Below are positions 1 through 10,121 of a stretch of 24,586 bases of DNA, in pieces. The first letter of the stretch is position 1; each line of letters opens with the position of its first letter. The position numbers and the translations under genes were made by a program. The notes under the pieces are model-generated. The model did no database searches and had not been told where the DNA came from. It saw only the letters and a program-made list of their open reading frames with translations. Where the stretch lies: positions 4,463 to 29,048 of the forward strand of contig CAMPET010000416.1 in the NCBI GenBank assembly GCA_946803715.1, in the 5' to 3' direction. The stretch comes from Beroe ovata (lineage: Eukaryota > Ctenophora > Nuda > Beroida > Beroidae).

Positions 1-863
1 GATACTAACCTGTGGACTATCTTGTAGAATAGAATGATATCGTTCTGGTAAAATTTCATTTTGATAGGTAAGATATTTAAGCTTTTTTGTTTATTCAGAT
101 AATCTTCGTCATTGTAGTGATCGTAACACTCACCGAGAATCCATTTTATCGCCCTCTTTTGTATCAAATCAAATTTAACAATCTGGTTAGGACTGAGAGG
201 CCTCCACAAGATTGAGCAGTGTTCGAATATGGACCTCACTATTGTTAAATAAAATGTCCTTTTTTGCCTCCAGTCCGTTGTGAAATGGCAAGTTCTCATC
301 ATAAGTCCTAACTGTGAACTTCCTTTACTAACAAGCCTCTCACAATTCTCATTCCAATTGAGTTTAGTATTTATTGTCACACCAAGATCCACTTGTGATG
401 AGACATAATCAATAAATGTATCATCCAATTTGTACTGAAAGATTGTGAAAGGTAGGGCATGGAGAATATTACGCTGGTTTGTTATGGAGACTACTTTACA
501 CTTTGAGGGATGAAACCTCATTTTATTAGTCACTGACCAGTCGTATAGCTTATCTATGTCTCCTTGTAACAGAAAGTGGTCTTTTGATTCAACAATCTCT
601 CTATAAATCTTAGTGTCATCAGCATACAATACTATGTGGGTTCCTTCAGAAACACATTTAAACATATCGTTTATGAAGAGGACAAATAATAGTGGCCCGA
701 GGATGGACCCTTGTGGAACCCCAGAAAGTACAGGCTGTCTAGAGGACGTGGAACCGCCAACGACTACTTGTTGCTGTCTATCTTGTAAATATGATCTGAT
801 AAATCTGAGCATCAGACCGTCAATGTTGTACTCATGCTTCAGTTTAGAGAGAATGATATCATG
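1..863 (-). mobile_element. Non-LTR retrotransposon reverse transcriptase fragment
   Basis: Translated on the minus strand from 863 to the window edge, this is an open reverse transcriptase of about 287 codons without a stop; the frame agrees at three separate motifs I checked. It starts within the palm at a HDIILSKL-type stretch. It then shows GVPQGSILGPLLF near 722-685, the catalytic YADD box at 626-615, an SKCKVVSI block, and the DLGVTIN...LNWN motif near 389-355. The downstream part with an LWRPL motif is typical of Jockey/CR1-type LINE ORF2 proteins. The N-terminal endonuclease, the fingers and the first catalytic Asp are missing, because the match stops at the N at 865. The 3' end lies outside the window. 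The intact frame suggests a fairly young copy. Family assignment beyond non-LTR RT is inference. Confidence 0.9.
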
Positions 864-864
864 A

Positions 865-865
865 N
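865..865. other. Single N, probable collapsed assembly gap
   Basis: The reverse transcriptase homology ends exactly here; sequence to the right does not continue the RT fingers domain. An open minus-strand frame does run on to about 1010 (containing RFQERGRAIALSHH), but I do not recognise it. Confidence 0.6.
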
Positions 866-3125
866 TTATAACTTCTTCTGCCATGGTGTGATGTGATAAA
901 GCAATAGCCCTTCCTCTTTCTTGGAATCGGAGGACTGTCTTAACTACGATATTTGCAGCTTCTCGTCTTTTAACAATGTGAGACCAACTGTTTCCTTCCA
1001 ATGGTGGGAAAAAAGCAAAGTAACACTTGCCGATATATTGTACCTAATCTGGATCCTGTTATCACCTGATCGATGTCGGTAGGGATGGTTCCCAGCAGGA
1101 AGTCAGGAAATAGCGAGGGTCTTTCGACTGGGACATGGTCACAAAGAAGACATTGCTAATAAATATGGAAAATTAGTAAATCAGAATGGAAATTCAGATG
1201 AGCAAGTATGAAACAAGCATGAAACAATAACTAATACGCTTCTCAGATCACTCTCAAGTCATTTATAAAGCCTCATGGGTGATGAATCCCATAGATGGCA
1301 TCGTTTCCTATGGAACACCCCAGCAGGTAGCCAGAAAATGGGTTTTCCAGCTTTAACTCTTGAACTGAAGGTTTTATGCCTATAGTATGTTGACAAGTCT
1401 TATATAAACTTGCCCATTCCGCTTCTTTTGAGAGGTTATAGGACTCTGTATCATGTTCAGAAGTCGAGATAAGGCCGAAAATCCTCAGCGGGCATCGCGC
1501 AAGACTTTGGTGGCATCCTGAGACCCCTAAATATTGATCAATTCTCTTCAAACTTTGGGATTCTGCTTTTGAGCAGAAACGTCACCACCAGAAAATAGGT
1601 ATGGTCTGTTGCCATGAATTTTGAAAATCATGGGGCGCCATGCACACCCTACCCTCCGTAGACAAGGTTATATAGATATTCAATTAAATTATGATTGACC
1701 TTGTTCAAGCAGCTGGGAAGTTATTAGTTGTTCCCAGTGGGAACAACTAATAACACGAGTCTCAGCAGTCAATAAGGACATGCTACGGGTAGCTCGCAAT
1801 ACAACCTCCTGCCTCGATTAATGAGTCTGATTAGGACTGTAAATTTGACAAACATCGTTGTGAGCAGTCCTTCTATGCGACATATATATAATGGGATCGG
1901 ATGGTTCTTCGTGCATATCTCGTTATGATATCAGACATTGTAAATTACATGTGTATTACATGTGCTCACGTGTTTTTGGGGAGAGCGGTTTTAAAAACTG
2001 TATTCAGTACCTGAATCAACACAGTTTTGAGCTCATTAGATTCAAGTTGCATTTGTCAGAGAACAAAACAGCTGAGTCATGCTTTGATCTCTTGTATATC
2101 ACCTATTCAGCTTGCAATATCAAATTTCCACTAGTAAACCCGGCCACTGGTCAGCTGCGATAGATGGTCGCCTTGTGGTACGGTCACACAACCGACATCG
2201 TGTGCTGACATTTCAGTCCATAACATATGATGCTTTTATCGGTATATCAACTTAATGTCATTGGTCATGTTGTGTGAGTGGGGTTATATTTAAGAGTCGC
2301 ATTATATATCAAGTAGGAAATGATTGAATTCTGATTTTCCTCGGATATTGCGAGCTCAACAAATGAAACAAGAGTCTATTGTATTCACAAGAGAACTTTC
2401 GATGTCTACATCTTCAGTTTCTCAAAAAAAAAACACTTGAAAGGGACTAGTCCAGCAGTCAGCAGAGACTTAACTGGGGTTACCTGCTGCATTAAACTTT
2501 GTCTGTCGTCTCAATGGTGGTGGCTCACCAGGAATTATTCTAACCATTGAAATACATTAATTTCGAAATCTAAAGGACAGCTACGAGACACTTGCACGAT
2601 GGAGATTCTCCTATTTCCAGACATCAGCGTAATTGCCCGGAAAAATGTTTGTATCCCTCCAAACTGGTGGTAAATGTTTCCTTTGAATCGGAAATCAGAC
2701 GGATATATGGGTTTCGTGTACTCTATGGATATTCGGAATAAAAGCTTTTCAATTTACTTCACTTGAGGGTGGCTCAAAATCGATCATCGGAGCAGAGATG
2801 TCTGCTGGAAAATATCATTGGCTTACGGAGCCTGAATTTTGGAGTCTGATATTGGAGTTCTGTTGATTTTAGATGAGGGAGTGTGGCATATGAGCAGTTA
2901 CGGGAGATGATGAGGGAGGGGTATGCGTGTCATAATGACGTCAAACTGTAATTGTAACACGGGGTTGGTCAAGGATTTTGATTCCGTTAGTTATGAAGGT
3001 ACATTTCGTTATAAAAAACATTTCAAATGGTACCTTGCATGGCAGTGGCAATAGATGGTACTATATAAGAGGGCACTATAGATGGTATTATATATGTACT
3101 ATAGAATATAATATGACTTTTTCAG
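866..3125. other. Unassigned region, no gene supported
   Basis: This stretch is AT-rich with scattered short open frames (for example 1273-1551 minus and 1891-2163 plus) that show no domain, no consistent splice signals and no recognisable composition. A short run at 2878-2920 (plus) reads AYEQLREMMREG and ends at a plausible donor (gtatgc). It could be a coiled-coil exon upstream of the one at 3126, but its phase does not match that exon directly. A perfect palindrome lies at 1720-1754. Confidence 0.5.
1720..1754. repeat. Perfect 17-bp inverted repeat with 1-nt spacer
   Basis: Arm 1720-1736 (GTTATTAGTTGTTCCCA) is followed by a single G at 1737 and its exact reverse complement at 1738-1754. 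No mismatches. It lies outside any gene I can support. Confidence 0.95.
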
Positions 3126-3251
3126 TCGGGCTCTGGCTCAAACTGTGGCTCCCTCGGGATAACGCAGACTGCCAGTGAGCTCCGAGGAGTGCTAACAGCT
3201 CTCCTGCAGCAGAAAGAGGACATTGAGCATCAAAACAGGTTGGATGATGTT
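3126..3251 (+). CDS. Internal exon, coiled-coil-like, gene unknown
   Basis: The exon is 126 nt, phase 0 at both ends. It is bounded by a strong acceptor (pyrimidine-rich tract ending ttttttcag, AG at 3124-3125) and a consensus donor (gtaagt at 3252). It encodes 42 residues: a Gly/Ser-rich start, then an amphipathic charged stretch with ELRGVLTALLQQKEDIEHQNR, which has heptad-like leucines and looks like the beginning of a coiled coil. Its base composition is GC-richer than the flanks. I do not recognise the protein family. No partner exon in matching phase is certain in the window; 2878-2920 is a weak candidate upstream. The rest of the gene may be lost in the flanking gaps. Confidence 0.5.
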
Positions 3252-4139
3252 GTAAGTTGGAAACTAAGTAGAACTACGTGTTACAGTGTAACACTGTTAC
3301 ACATATGATTATCACAACGTCATGATATAGCCCTTCTCCTTATTGTCAATCAGCGCACGGACTTTCCTGCCCTTGTAAAGAATTTCAAGGATTAATTAAT
3401 TAAATAATCTATGCAACAACAAAAGTAAAATTTGAATCTGATACAATTCAAATCCACATAATATTTTGAATCATTTTATGTTCCCGCGCTGCGTGACCCA
3501 AATACTCCGCGCGCGCTGCGCGTCTCCTTTCTACGACTTTTCAGTTCACTGAGTAGAATAGGGGCGCGCAACGTGTGCACATCATTTTAACAGAGATGCC
3601 ATACAGCATCTGAGGGTTCGGGTTCAAGTAATATAGACTTAGAGCACTGGTCAAGGCTCTATTTTACTCAAACAAGAATTACGCCCGTTATTCCCGACAG
3701 GCGGGCGTTACATTTCCACCCAGCCTTTATAATATTTAAGGCAATACTATAATATTAAAAGCAATCTTAATCAGGTAAAATAAAAATTTAAATTCTAAGG
3801 TCCGGCTAATTTGTAATTGGGCCGCATTGCCAATTGCAAGATCTTTTGCCTTATTTCAACGGCCAATCTACGACGCCGCGCATTTCATAAAATTGGTAAT
3901 TTAGTTAAAAATTTTACTTTGCGATTGCGCGCATGCAATTGCGTGCGGAGTGGTTTTTATGACAACACTTTGAAATTGAAATAGTCGCGCGCGCCGCGCA
4001 CAAAACCATTTATAATTAACTTGTAGATAGCTCCGGCCCACATGTTTTATGAAGGAGGGACCACCGCATACCGCATACCGCATACGACCATCCTACCAAC
4101 CCCACTATCTCCACCAAAATCTCCAAATTCCTAACCACC
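3252..4139. other. Intergenic or intronic region with GC-rich repeat debris
   Basis: No coding exon is supported. It contains patches of gcgcgc-type sequence (3485-3570, 3872-4000) that resemble the palindromic elements at 19.3-20.4 kb, a short hairpin around 3692-3712, and three tandem copies of a 7-bp unit (ccgcata) near 4066-4086. Confidence 0.5.
3485..3535. repeat. Dispersed GC-rich repeat, copy 1
   Basis: The core TGACCCAAATACTCCGCGC preceded by CGCTGC(G/A) recurs in direct orientation near 20161-20190. Both copies are followed within about 160 bp by a CAACGTGTGCAC motif. This indicates two diverged copies of one interspersed element whose ends I cannot define. Confidence 0.6.
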
Positions 4140-4185
4140 TTATGCCTTTTTAGGCCGCTTCGCGGCCAGGCTGGGTGGAAAAAAT

Positions 4186-4186
4186 N
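4186..4186. other. Single N, probable collapsed assembly gap
   Basis: It interrupts the SGNH-like domain of the minus-strand protein. Residues encoded to the left of it look unrelated to a hydrolase fold and stop after 14 codons. Confidence 0.6.
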
Positions 4187-5899
4187 GGAAGAGGGCCCTC
4201 AGGTCGCATACGAGATTGTTGTAGTCATTGATGACGTCAATGAGAGGAATAGGCCGCGAATTGCCCACATTCAGCGCGTTCGTGCCCACAATCAATGTTA
4301 GTGTTTTTACATTGTCATAGTGAGTGGGGTGAAGCACATCTGAGTATGATGGAAGCAGTCCCAGGACCTGTTTCGGATGGATCCCACCCCTAAACAAGTG
4401 GAGGCTGTTAGGAACCTCAAGCCCGTTGACCATCGAGTCGCCCATTATGACATGCTCACAACCACCGGGGACTGACTCCCTCACCGCGCCAACCGCTCTA
4501 GTCCTGACTCTAGATGGATGGACGGGGAAGCCGTTCTCCAGTGGTGTGAGGACAGGTGGCTGTCGACAGGGAGGTTGGTAGCCATCTTGGAGGGGAAGAG
4601 GAGGTGGAGGTGGGAAGCGAGGAGTACGGGATGAAGTCGGGGTGGAGGATGGAGAAGGTCTTGAGGTAGGAGGAGGAGGTAGCGGTGGAGTAGGGAGTGG
4701 AGGAGGCGATGGAGTGGGAGCTGGAGGAGGAGGAGGAGGAGGTAGCGGTGGAGTAGGGAGTGGAGGAGGAGGAGGGGGTAGAGGGAGTGAAGGAGTAGGA
4801 GGAAATGATGGAGCCGGAAGACTTGACGCGGTCGAGGGACGACGTCGAATTGGCCGAGGATGATCGGGGATTGGGGGTAGAGGGGGGAGAGGGGCAGTGG
4901 GTGTGGGTGGAGGAGATGGAGCGGGAGGAGCATAGTGTGGTATCCTCGGCGTCGAGCTTAGCTCCGGAGTCCTGGGTTCTAGATGGGCCGTGGACCTCCT
5001 GAAGGAGAGACAGTAGCGTTTACCCTGCTCTCCCTGGGGCACTGAGTGCCAGAGACGCTGCTGGCATCCAGGATTCATAGTGAGCAGGGAGCCATCACAC
5101 AGGGTAAAATGGTGAATCAGACTGCCACCCCTATATCTGTCCCAAAATTGAATTTCCCTTGTAGACCCTATGGAGATGTTGCAGATAGGGTGATTCTGGT
5201 CAATCAAGTGCTCATCATCCTGATGTCTGGAAAGCTGATCACTAGACGACCTATATGCTGTTATGAGACAGGAGTCAAGGTTTAGTGAGAAGTCCGTATT
5301 GAGCCTGCTCATTAGGTCTGATATAGCAGGGTATCTATGCATCTCTATAGAAGTTAATGATCTCTTGCCAAAACAGTATGTGGAGGGGAAATTTGAGAGC
5401 CACCTGTATTTTGATTTGGCCTCACGACAGTGAGTGTTGTCCAGTTCCCTCCTAACTTCCACAGTCTGAGGGGGTGTTAGATACTCCTGGTTAAACTCTA
5501 CGAGATTGTTGAGGAGGCTGCTGTTCACTGAGATTTCCGGAGTCTTCTCATACCGGGAACATTCAACAATGTCCGCAATGTGAACTAGTTCATTGACATC
5601 TGGTGTTGTTGATGTCTGTGATGTTCTCTCGATTTCATCATTGAGAATGGAGCTAAATAGTTCTAAGGTGCTCGAATTCCCACTGCATTCAGCGAGGAGT
5701 TTCTTGAAACTCTCGATGAGCTCCTCGGGTGATGGTGTTAGATCCGTCGAAATGTCCGTGTCGTACATGAAATGATAGGGGACGCGGGAAAACTGGAAAT
5801 AGGGATCAGGACAGATCCAGCAGTCATCCAAGGAGGACTCCCGATCCGCGGAGGGAAACCGAGAAGCTGCAGTCCGGGCACACAGGGACCAACACCAAC
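4187..5899 (-). CDS. AlkB-like 2OG-Fe(II) dioxygenase with proline-rich linker and SGNH-hydrolase-like domain, 3' truncated
   Basis: One open frame without an obvious ATG. A good acceptor (ttctttttgcccag) places the exon start at 5899; residue numbers here count from the TTG at 5831. Residues 140-280 are AlkB-like: NLDSCLITAYR, then iron ligands H203 and D205 in SRHQDDE, the NISIGSTREIQFW strand, distal ligand H262, and RYCLSFR (R272, R278), matching the AlkB RxNxTxR 2-oxoglutarate signature. Residues about 300-420 are a Pro-rich linker. Residues 460-548 begin an SGNH/GDSL-like domain: nucleophile motif MGDSMVNG (S466) and GTNA (N518, usually GTND). The C-terminal Asp/His block is lost at the N at 4186. 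AlkB enzymes demethylate nucleic acids; SGNH-type esterase domains are known in ORF1 of some CR1-like LINEs. A retroelement origin is therefore plausible but unproven. An upstream exon beyond 5899 is expected and may hold Cys-rich residues. Confidence 0.8.
4669..4800 (-). repeat. 63-bp in-frame repeat coding for the proline-rich linker
   Basis: A block with a GGTAGCGGTGGAGTAGGG core occurs at about 4678 and again at about 4741, exactly 63 bp (21 codons) apart, within GGA-rich sequence. On the minus strand it encodes PPLPTPPLPPPP twice. This shows linker growth by in-frame slippage or duplication. Confidence 0.8.
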
Positions 5900-6989
5900 C
5901 TGGGCAAAAAGAAAAGCAGCAGAAAGGGTAGAACTAACAATTACAGGGGACAAAAATGACAGTGAAAAAGTAACATGTAGGGTAGATAAAGTTTACGTGT
6001 AGGTATATGGTACATGTACCCTTGCGGGTAATAGATGGACATGTAATTGTAACCTGAAGACAAAAAACACGGAACATACAGAAATATTATATGAGATTTT
6101 CTAGAATTTTAAGAAAAGAAAGAGAAAATCAATGTGACCGTAGACATCCCACTTCTTGCACTTGCCAGCACAACAATTAGAATCAATTAGTCATAAGTTA
6201 TAATTATAATTAAAACACATACTGTCATACTACAAATACTATATTTTGGTGGATCGGAACTTTGAAGCAGCCAATATCGTTGATTGAAGCTGATGGAATG
6301 CAGATTAGATTTTGACTACTTCGTATCCTTTTGGCCACCTACTGATATGGGAGAAACGGAAAATGCGAGGAAGTTCTAAGTTAATAAGACCTGGTAAAAG
6401 CCAGGTATCAGGACAAGTAACTATAACAGGGGTGGAATAGCTCAGTTGGGCGGGGGCGCTAGAACAATCCCACTTTTGAAAACCTGCCCGGTCTTATTGG
6501 AACAAGCGAGGGTGAAATAGCAATTATAATCTAAATGAAATAATCCTCATACTCAAATAGATAAAATCAGGTTTAGCTTCATTAATTGCCTACTACAATA
6601 TTAGCTATTAAATACATTGTGGGATGTCTACAGTCTGTCAGGACAATTTGGAACACGACTCAAAAAACAAAAAATTTTAGGATGTCAAGTAAAAATATGA
6701 GCTGAGCAACATGTAGCACACAACGTGTACACATATATACTCATCTCAAAGGTGGAAGGAGGTGCCAGTCTTCCGTGCCCAGGACCACAGCCTCTCAGCC
6801 CCCGTTTCACGAGAGACCCCTCAGAGAGCCACATTCACTGACCATCCCCCTCTATCCAGCTACCCACGAGTTGGCTTCTCAGTTCATATTTCACTTGACA
6901 TCCTCAAATTTGATTGTATAAAGTAGTGTTGTAAAGTTTAAAACTCATCGAGAAAAGGGTGAAAAATTGAGTCTGTCATATCTTGAATT
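5900..6989. other. Intergenic region with SINE-like and GC-rich patches
   Basis: AT-rich overall. It contains a tRNA-like segment at 6431-6490. A GC-richer patch at about 6750-6890 keeps an open plus-strand frame (reading VPVFRAQDHSLSAPV and onward) and could be an exon, but I recognise no domain and the splice borders are weak. Confidence 0.4.
6431..6490 (+). repeat. tRNA-derived SINE or degenerate tRNA pseudogene
   Basis: GGTGGAA followed by TAGCTCAGTTGG (6438-6449) matches the tRNA A box, with the seven-base acceptor spacing expected of a tRNA. About 30 bases downstream, TTTTGAAAACC is a poor match to the B box. No complete cloverleaf forms. The piece is flanked by an imperfect inverted repeat (aataagacc near 6383, ggtcttatt near 6490), which fits a decayed SINE better than a functional tRNA. 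Confidence 0.4.
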
Positions 6990-7351
6990 TTACGATAGTT
7001 GTCCACAAAATAACGCCTCAGGGAAGCAAGATGGCCGCAAAATTCCCTCCTTAATCGATTCAGTGTCCAAAAATACATGGGAATCAATGCTACTTAGATG
7101 GATATCGAAGAAAAACATGAGACACTGTGATATCTGATGGATAACACTGGTCGAGATGAGACCCACATTGTGTTGCTGTTCCATGCTGCTCTGAGCCGGT
7201 TCCACGAGTGTTACTGTCTTAGTCTCATTATCCTCATTATCCTCATTATCCTCATTATCCTCATCATCGTCGTCTAGTAGCCCGGCAGCCTTCGCCTCCT
7301 TCATCGCTAGAAACTCGTTATAGTGAGCTGACCTCTTAGCAGCGAAGTTCT
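6990..7351 (-). CDS. PPP1R2: Protein phosphatase 1 inhibitor-2-like, C-terminal exon
   Basis: The exon opens after a clean acceptor (tggtgtttcag, AG at 7353-7352). It encodes FAAKRSAHYNEFLAMKEAKA followed by an acidic run with four NED repeats. Inhibitor-2 proteins carry a conserved KR-x-x-HYNE helix near the C-terminus, which docks at the PP1 active site, followed by an acidic tail; both are visible here in the right order. The tail then runs SSMEQQHN. The frame stays open to a stop at 6990-6992, but the last 50 or so residues look uncharacteristic, so the true end could be a donor near the AATGTGGGT at about 7170. The N-terminal PP1-binding motifs must lie in upstream exons at higher coordinates, where only the N at 7452 and the satellite are found. 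The NED codons are a 9-bp microsatellite (7228-7263). Family call fairly good; 3' border uncertain. Confidence 0.6.
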
Positions 7352-7451
7352 CTGAAACACCATGGTAACAGAAGAGTGTCATGGTAACAGAATATGAATA
7401 GAGCACGGTGAAACGGTATAAATGTGGTGTCATATCAGTGTTTCATGTGTC

Positions 7452-7452
7452 N
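7452..7452. other. Single N, probable collapsed assembly gap
   Basis: It directly abuts the left edge of the tandem array. The 5' exons of both neighbouring divergent genes are missing around it, so it probably stands for an unknown length of sequence. Confidence 0.65.
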
Positions 7453-10121
7453 ATGTTACTATTACAATGTTACTATTACAATGTTACTATTACAATGTTA
7501 CTATTACAATGTTACTATTACAATGTTACTATTACAATGTTACTATTACAATGTTACTATTACAATGTTACTATTACAATGTTACTATTACAATGTTACT
7601 ATTACAATGTTACTATTACAATGTTACTATTACAATGTTACTATTACAATGTTACTATTACAATGTTACTATTACAATGTTACTATTACAATGTTACTAT
7701 TACAATGTTACTATTACAATGTTACTATTACAATGTTACTATTACAATGTTACTATTACAATGTTACTATTACAATGTTACTATTACAATGTTACTATTA
7801 CAATGTTACTATTACAATGTTACTATTACAATGTTACTATTACAATGTTACTATTACAATGTTACTATTACAATGTTACTATTACAATGTTACTATTACA
7901 ATGTTACTATTACAATGTTACTATTACAATGTTACTATTACAATGTTACTATTACAATGTTACTATTACAATGTTACTATTACAATGTTACTATTACAAT
8001 GTTACTATTACAATGTTACTATTACAATGTTACTATTACAATGTTACTATTACAATGTTACTATTACAATGTTACTATTACAATGTTACTATTACAATGT
8101 TACTATTACAATGTTACTATTACAATGTTACTATTACAATGTTACTATTACAATGTTACTATTACAATGTTACTATTACAATGTTACTATTACAATGTTA
8201 CTATTACAATGTTACTATTACAATGTTACTATTACAATGTTACTATTACAATGTTACTATTACAATGTTACTATTACAATGTTACTATTACAATGTTACT
8301 ATTACAATGTTACTATTACAATGTTACTATTACAATGTTACTATTACAATGTTACTATTACAATGTTACTATTACAATGTTACTATTACAATGTTACTAT
8401 TACAATGTTACTATTACAATGTTACTATTACAATGTTACTATTACAATGTTACTATTACAATGTTACTATTACAATGTTACTATTACAATGTTACTATTA
8501 CAATGTTACTATTACAATGTTACTATTACAATGTTACTATTACAATGTTACTATTACAATGTTACTATTACAATGTTACTATTACAATGTTACTATTACA
8601 ATGTTACTATTACAATGTTACTATTACAATGTTACTATTACAATGTTACTATTACAATGTTACTATTACAATGTTACTATTACAATGTTACTATTACAAT
8701 GTTACTATTACAATGTTACTATTACAATGTTACTATTACAATGTTACTATTACAATGTTACTATTACAATGTTACTATTACAATGTTACTATTACAATGT
8801 TACTATTACAATGTTACTATTACAATGTTACTATTACAATGTTACTATTACAATGTTACTATTACAATGTTACTATTACAATGTTACTATTACAATGTTA
8901 CTATTACAATGTTACTATTACAATGTTACTATTACAATGTTACTATTACAATGTTACTATTACAATGTTACTATTACAATGTTACTATTACAATGTTACT
9001 ATTACAATGTTACTATTACAATGTTACTATTACAATGTTACTATTACAATGTTACTATTACAATGTTACTATTACAATGTTACTATTACAATGTTACTAT
9101 TACAATGTTACTATTACAATGTTACTATTACAATGTTACTATTACAATGTTACTATTACAATGTTACTATTACAATGTTACTATTACAATGTTACTATTA
9201 CAATGTTACTATTACAATGTTACTATTACAATGTTACTATTACAATGTTACTATTACAATGTTACTATTACAATGTTACTATTACAATGTTACTATTACA
9301 ATGTTACTATTACAATGTTACTATTACAATGTTACTATTACAATGTTACTATTACAATGTTACTATTACAATGTTACTATTACAATGTTACTATTACAAT
9401 GTTACTATTACAATGTTACTATTACAATGTTACTATTACAATGTTACTATTACAATGTTACTATTACAATGTTACTATTACAATGTTACTATTACAATGT
9501 TACTATTACAATGTTACTATTACAATGTTACTATTACAATGTTACTATTACAATGTTACTATTACAATGTTACTATTACAATGTTACTATTACAATGTTA
9601 CTATTACAATGTTACTATTACAATGTTACTATTACAATGTTACTATTACAATGTTACTATTACAATGTTACTATTACAATGTTACTATTACAATGTTACT
9701 ATTACAATGTTACTATTACAATGTTACTATTACAATGTTACTATTACAATGTTACTATTACAATGTTACTATTACAATGTTACTATTACAATGTTACTAT
9801 TACAATGTTACTATTACAATGTTACTATTACAATGTTACTATTACAATGTTACTATTACAATGTTACTATTACAATGTTACTATTACAATGTTACTATTA
9901 CAATGTTACTATTACAATGTTACTATTACAATGTTACTATTACAATGTTACTATTACAATGTTACTATTACAATGTTACTATTACAATGTTACTATTACA
10001 ATGTTACTATTACAATGTTACTATTACAATGTTACTATTACAATGTTACTATTACAATGTTACTATTACAATGTTACTATTACAATGTAACTAGCACAAT
10101 GTTACTATTACAATGTTACAG
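7453..10121. repeat. 14-bp satellite array, about 190 copies
   Basis: The unit is ATGTTACTATTACA. From 7453 to 10084 there are exactly 188 copies with no substitution seen. One variant unit follows (10085-10098, three changes), then one perfect unit (10099-10112) and an 8-base partial unit that runs into AG at 10120-10121. The unit is 21% GC. Because 14 is not a multiple of 3 and no plus-strand frame has a stop, all three plus-strand frames are open and give the same cyclic peptide (MLLLQCYYYNVTIT). These long ORFs are by-products, not genes. The left end touches an N, so the real copy number may be larger. Confidence 0.98.

Noticed and set aside
613-864. Plus-strand 83-codon ORF
   Set aside because: It is the antisense shadow of the reverse transcriptase read on the minus strand.
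1273-2163. ORFs 1273-1551 (minus) and 1891-2163 (plus) as genes
   Set aside because: No domain, no codon or composition signal and no matching splice sites were seen.
4481-5285. Pro/Leu-rich and Gly-rich ORFs on both strands (4481-4933, 4642-4863, 4805-5002, 5046-5285)
   Set aside because: They are frame shadows of the AlkB-SGNH gene and its GGA-rich linker repeat.
6431-6490. Functional tRNA gene
   Set aside because: The B box is poor, and no anticodon stem or matching 3' acceptor strand can be formed.
7453-10121. CRISPR-like array
   Set aside because: Units are directly contiguous 14-mers without spacers, in an animal genome.
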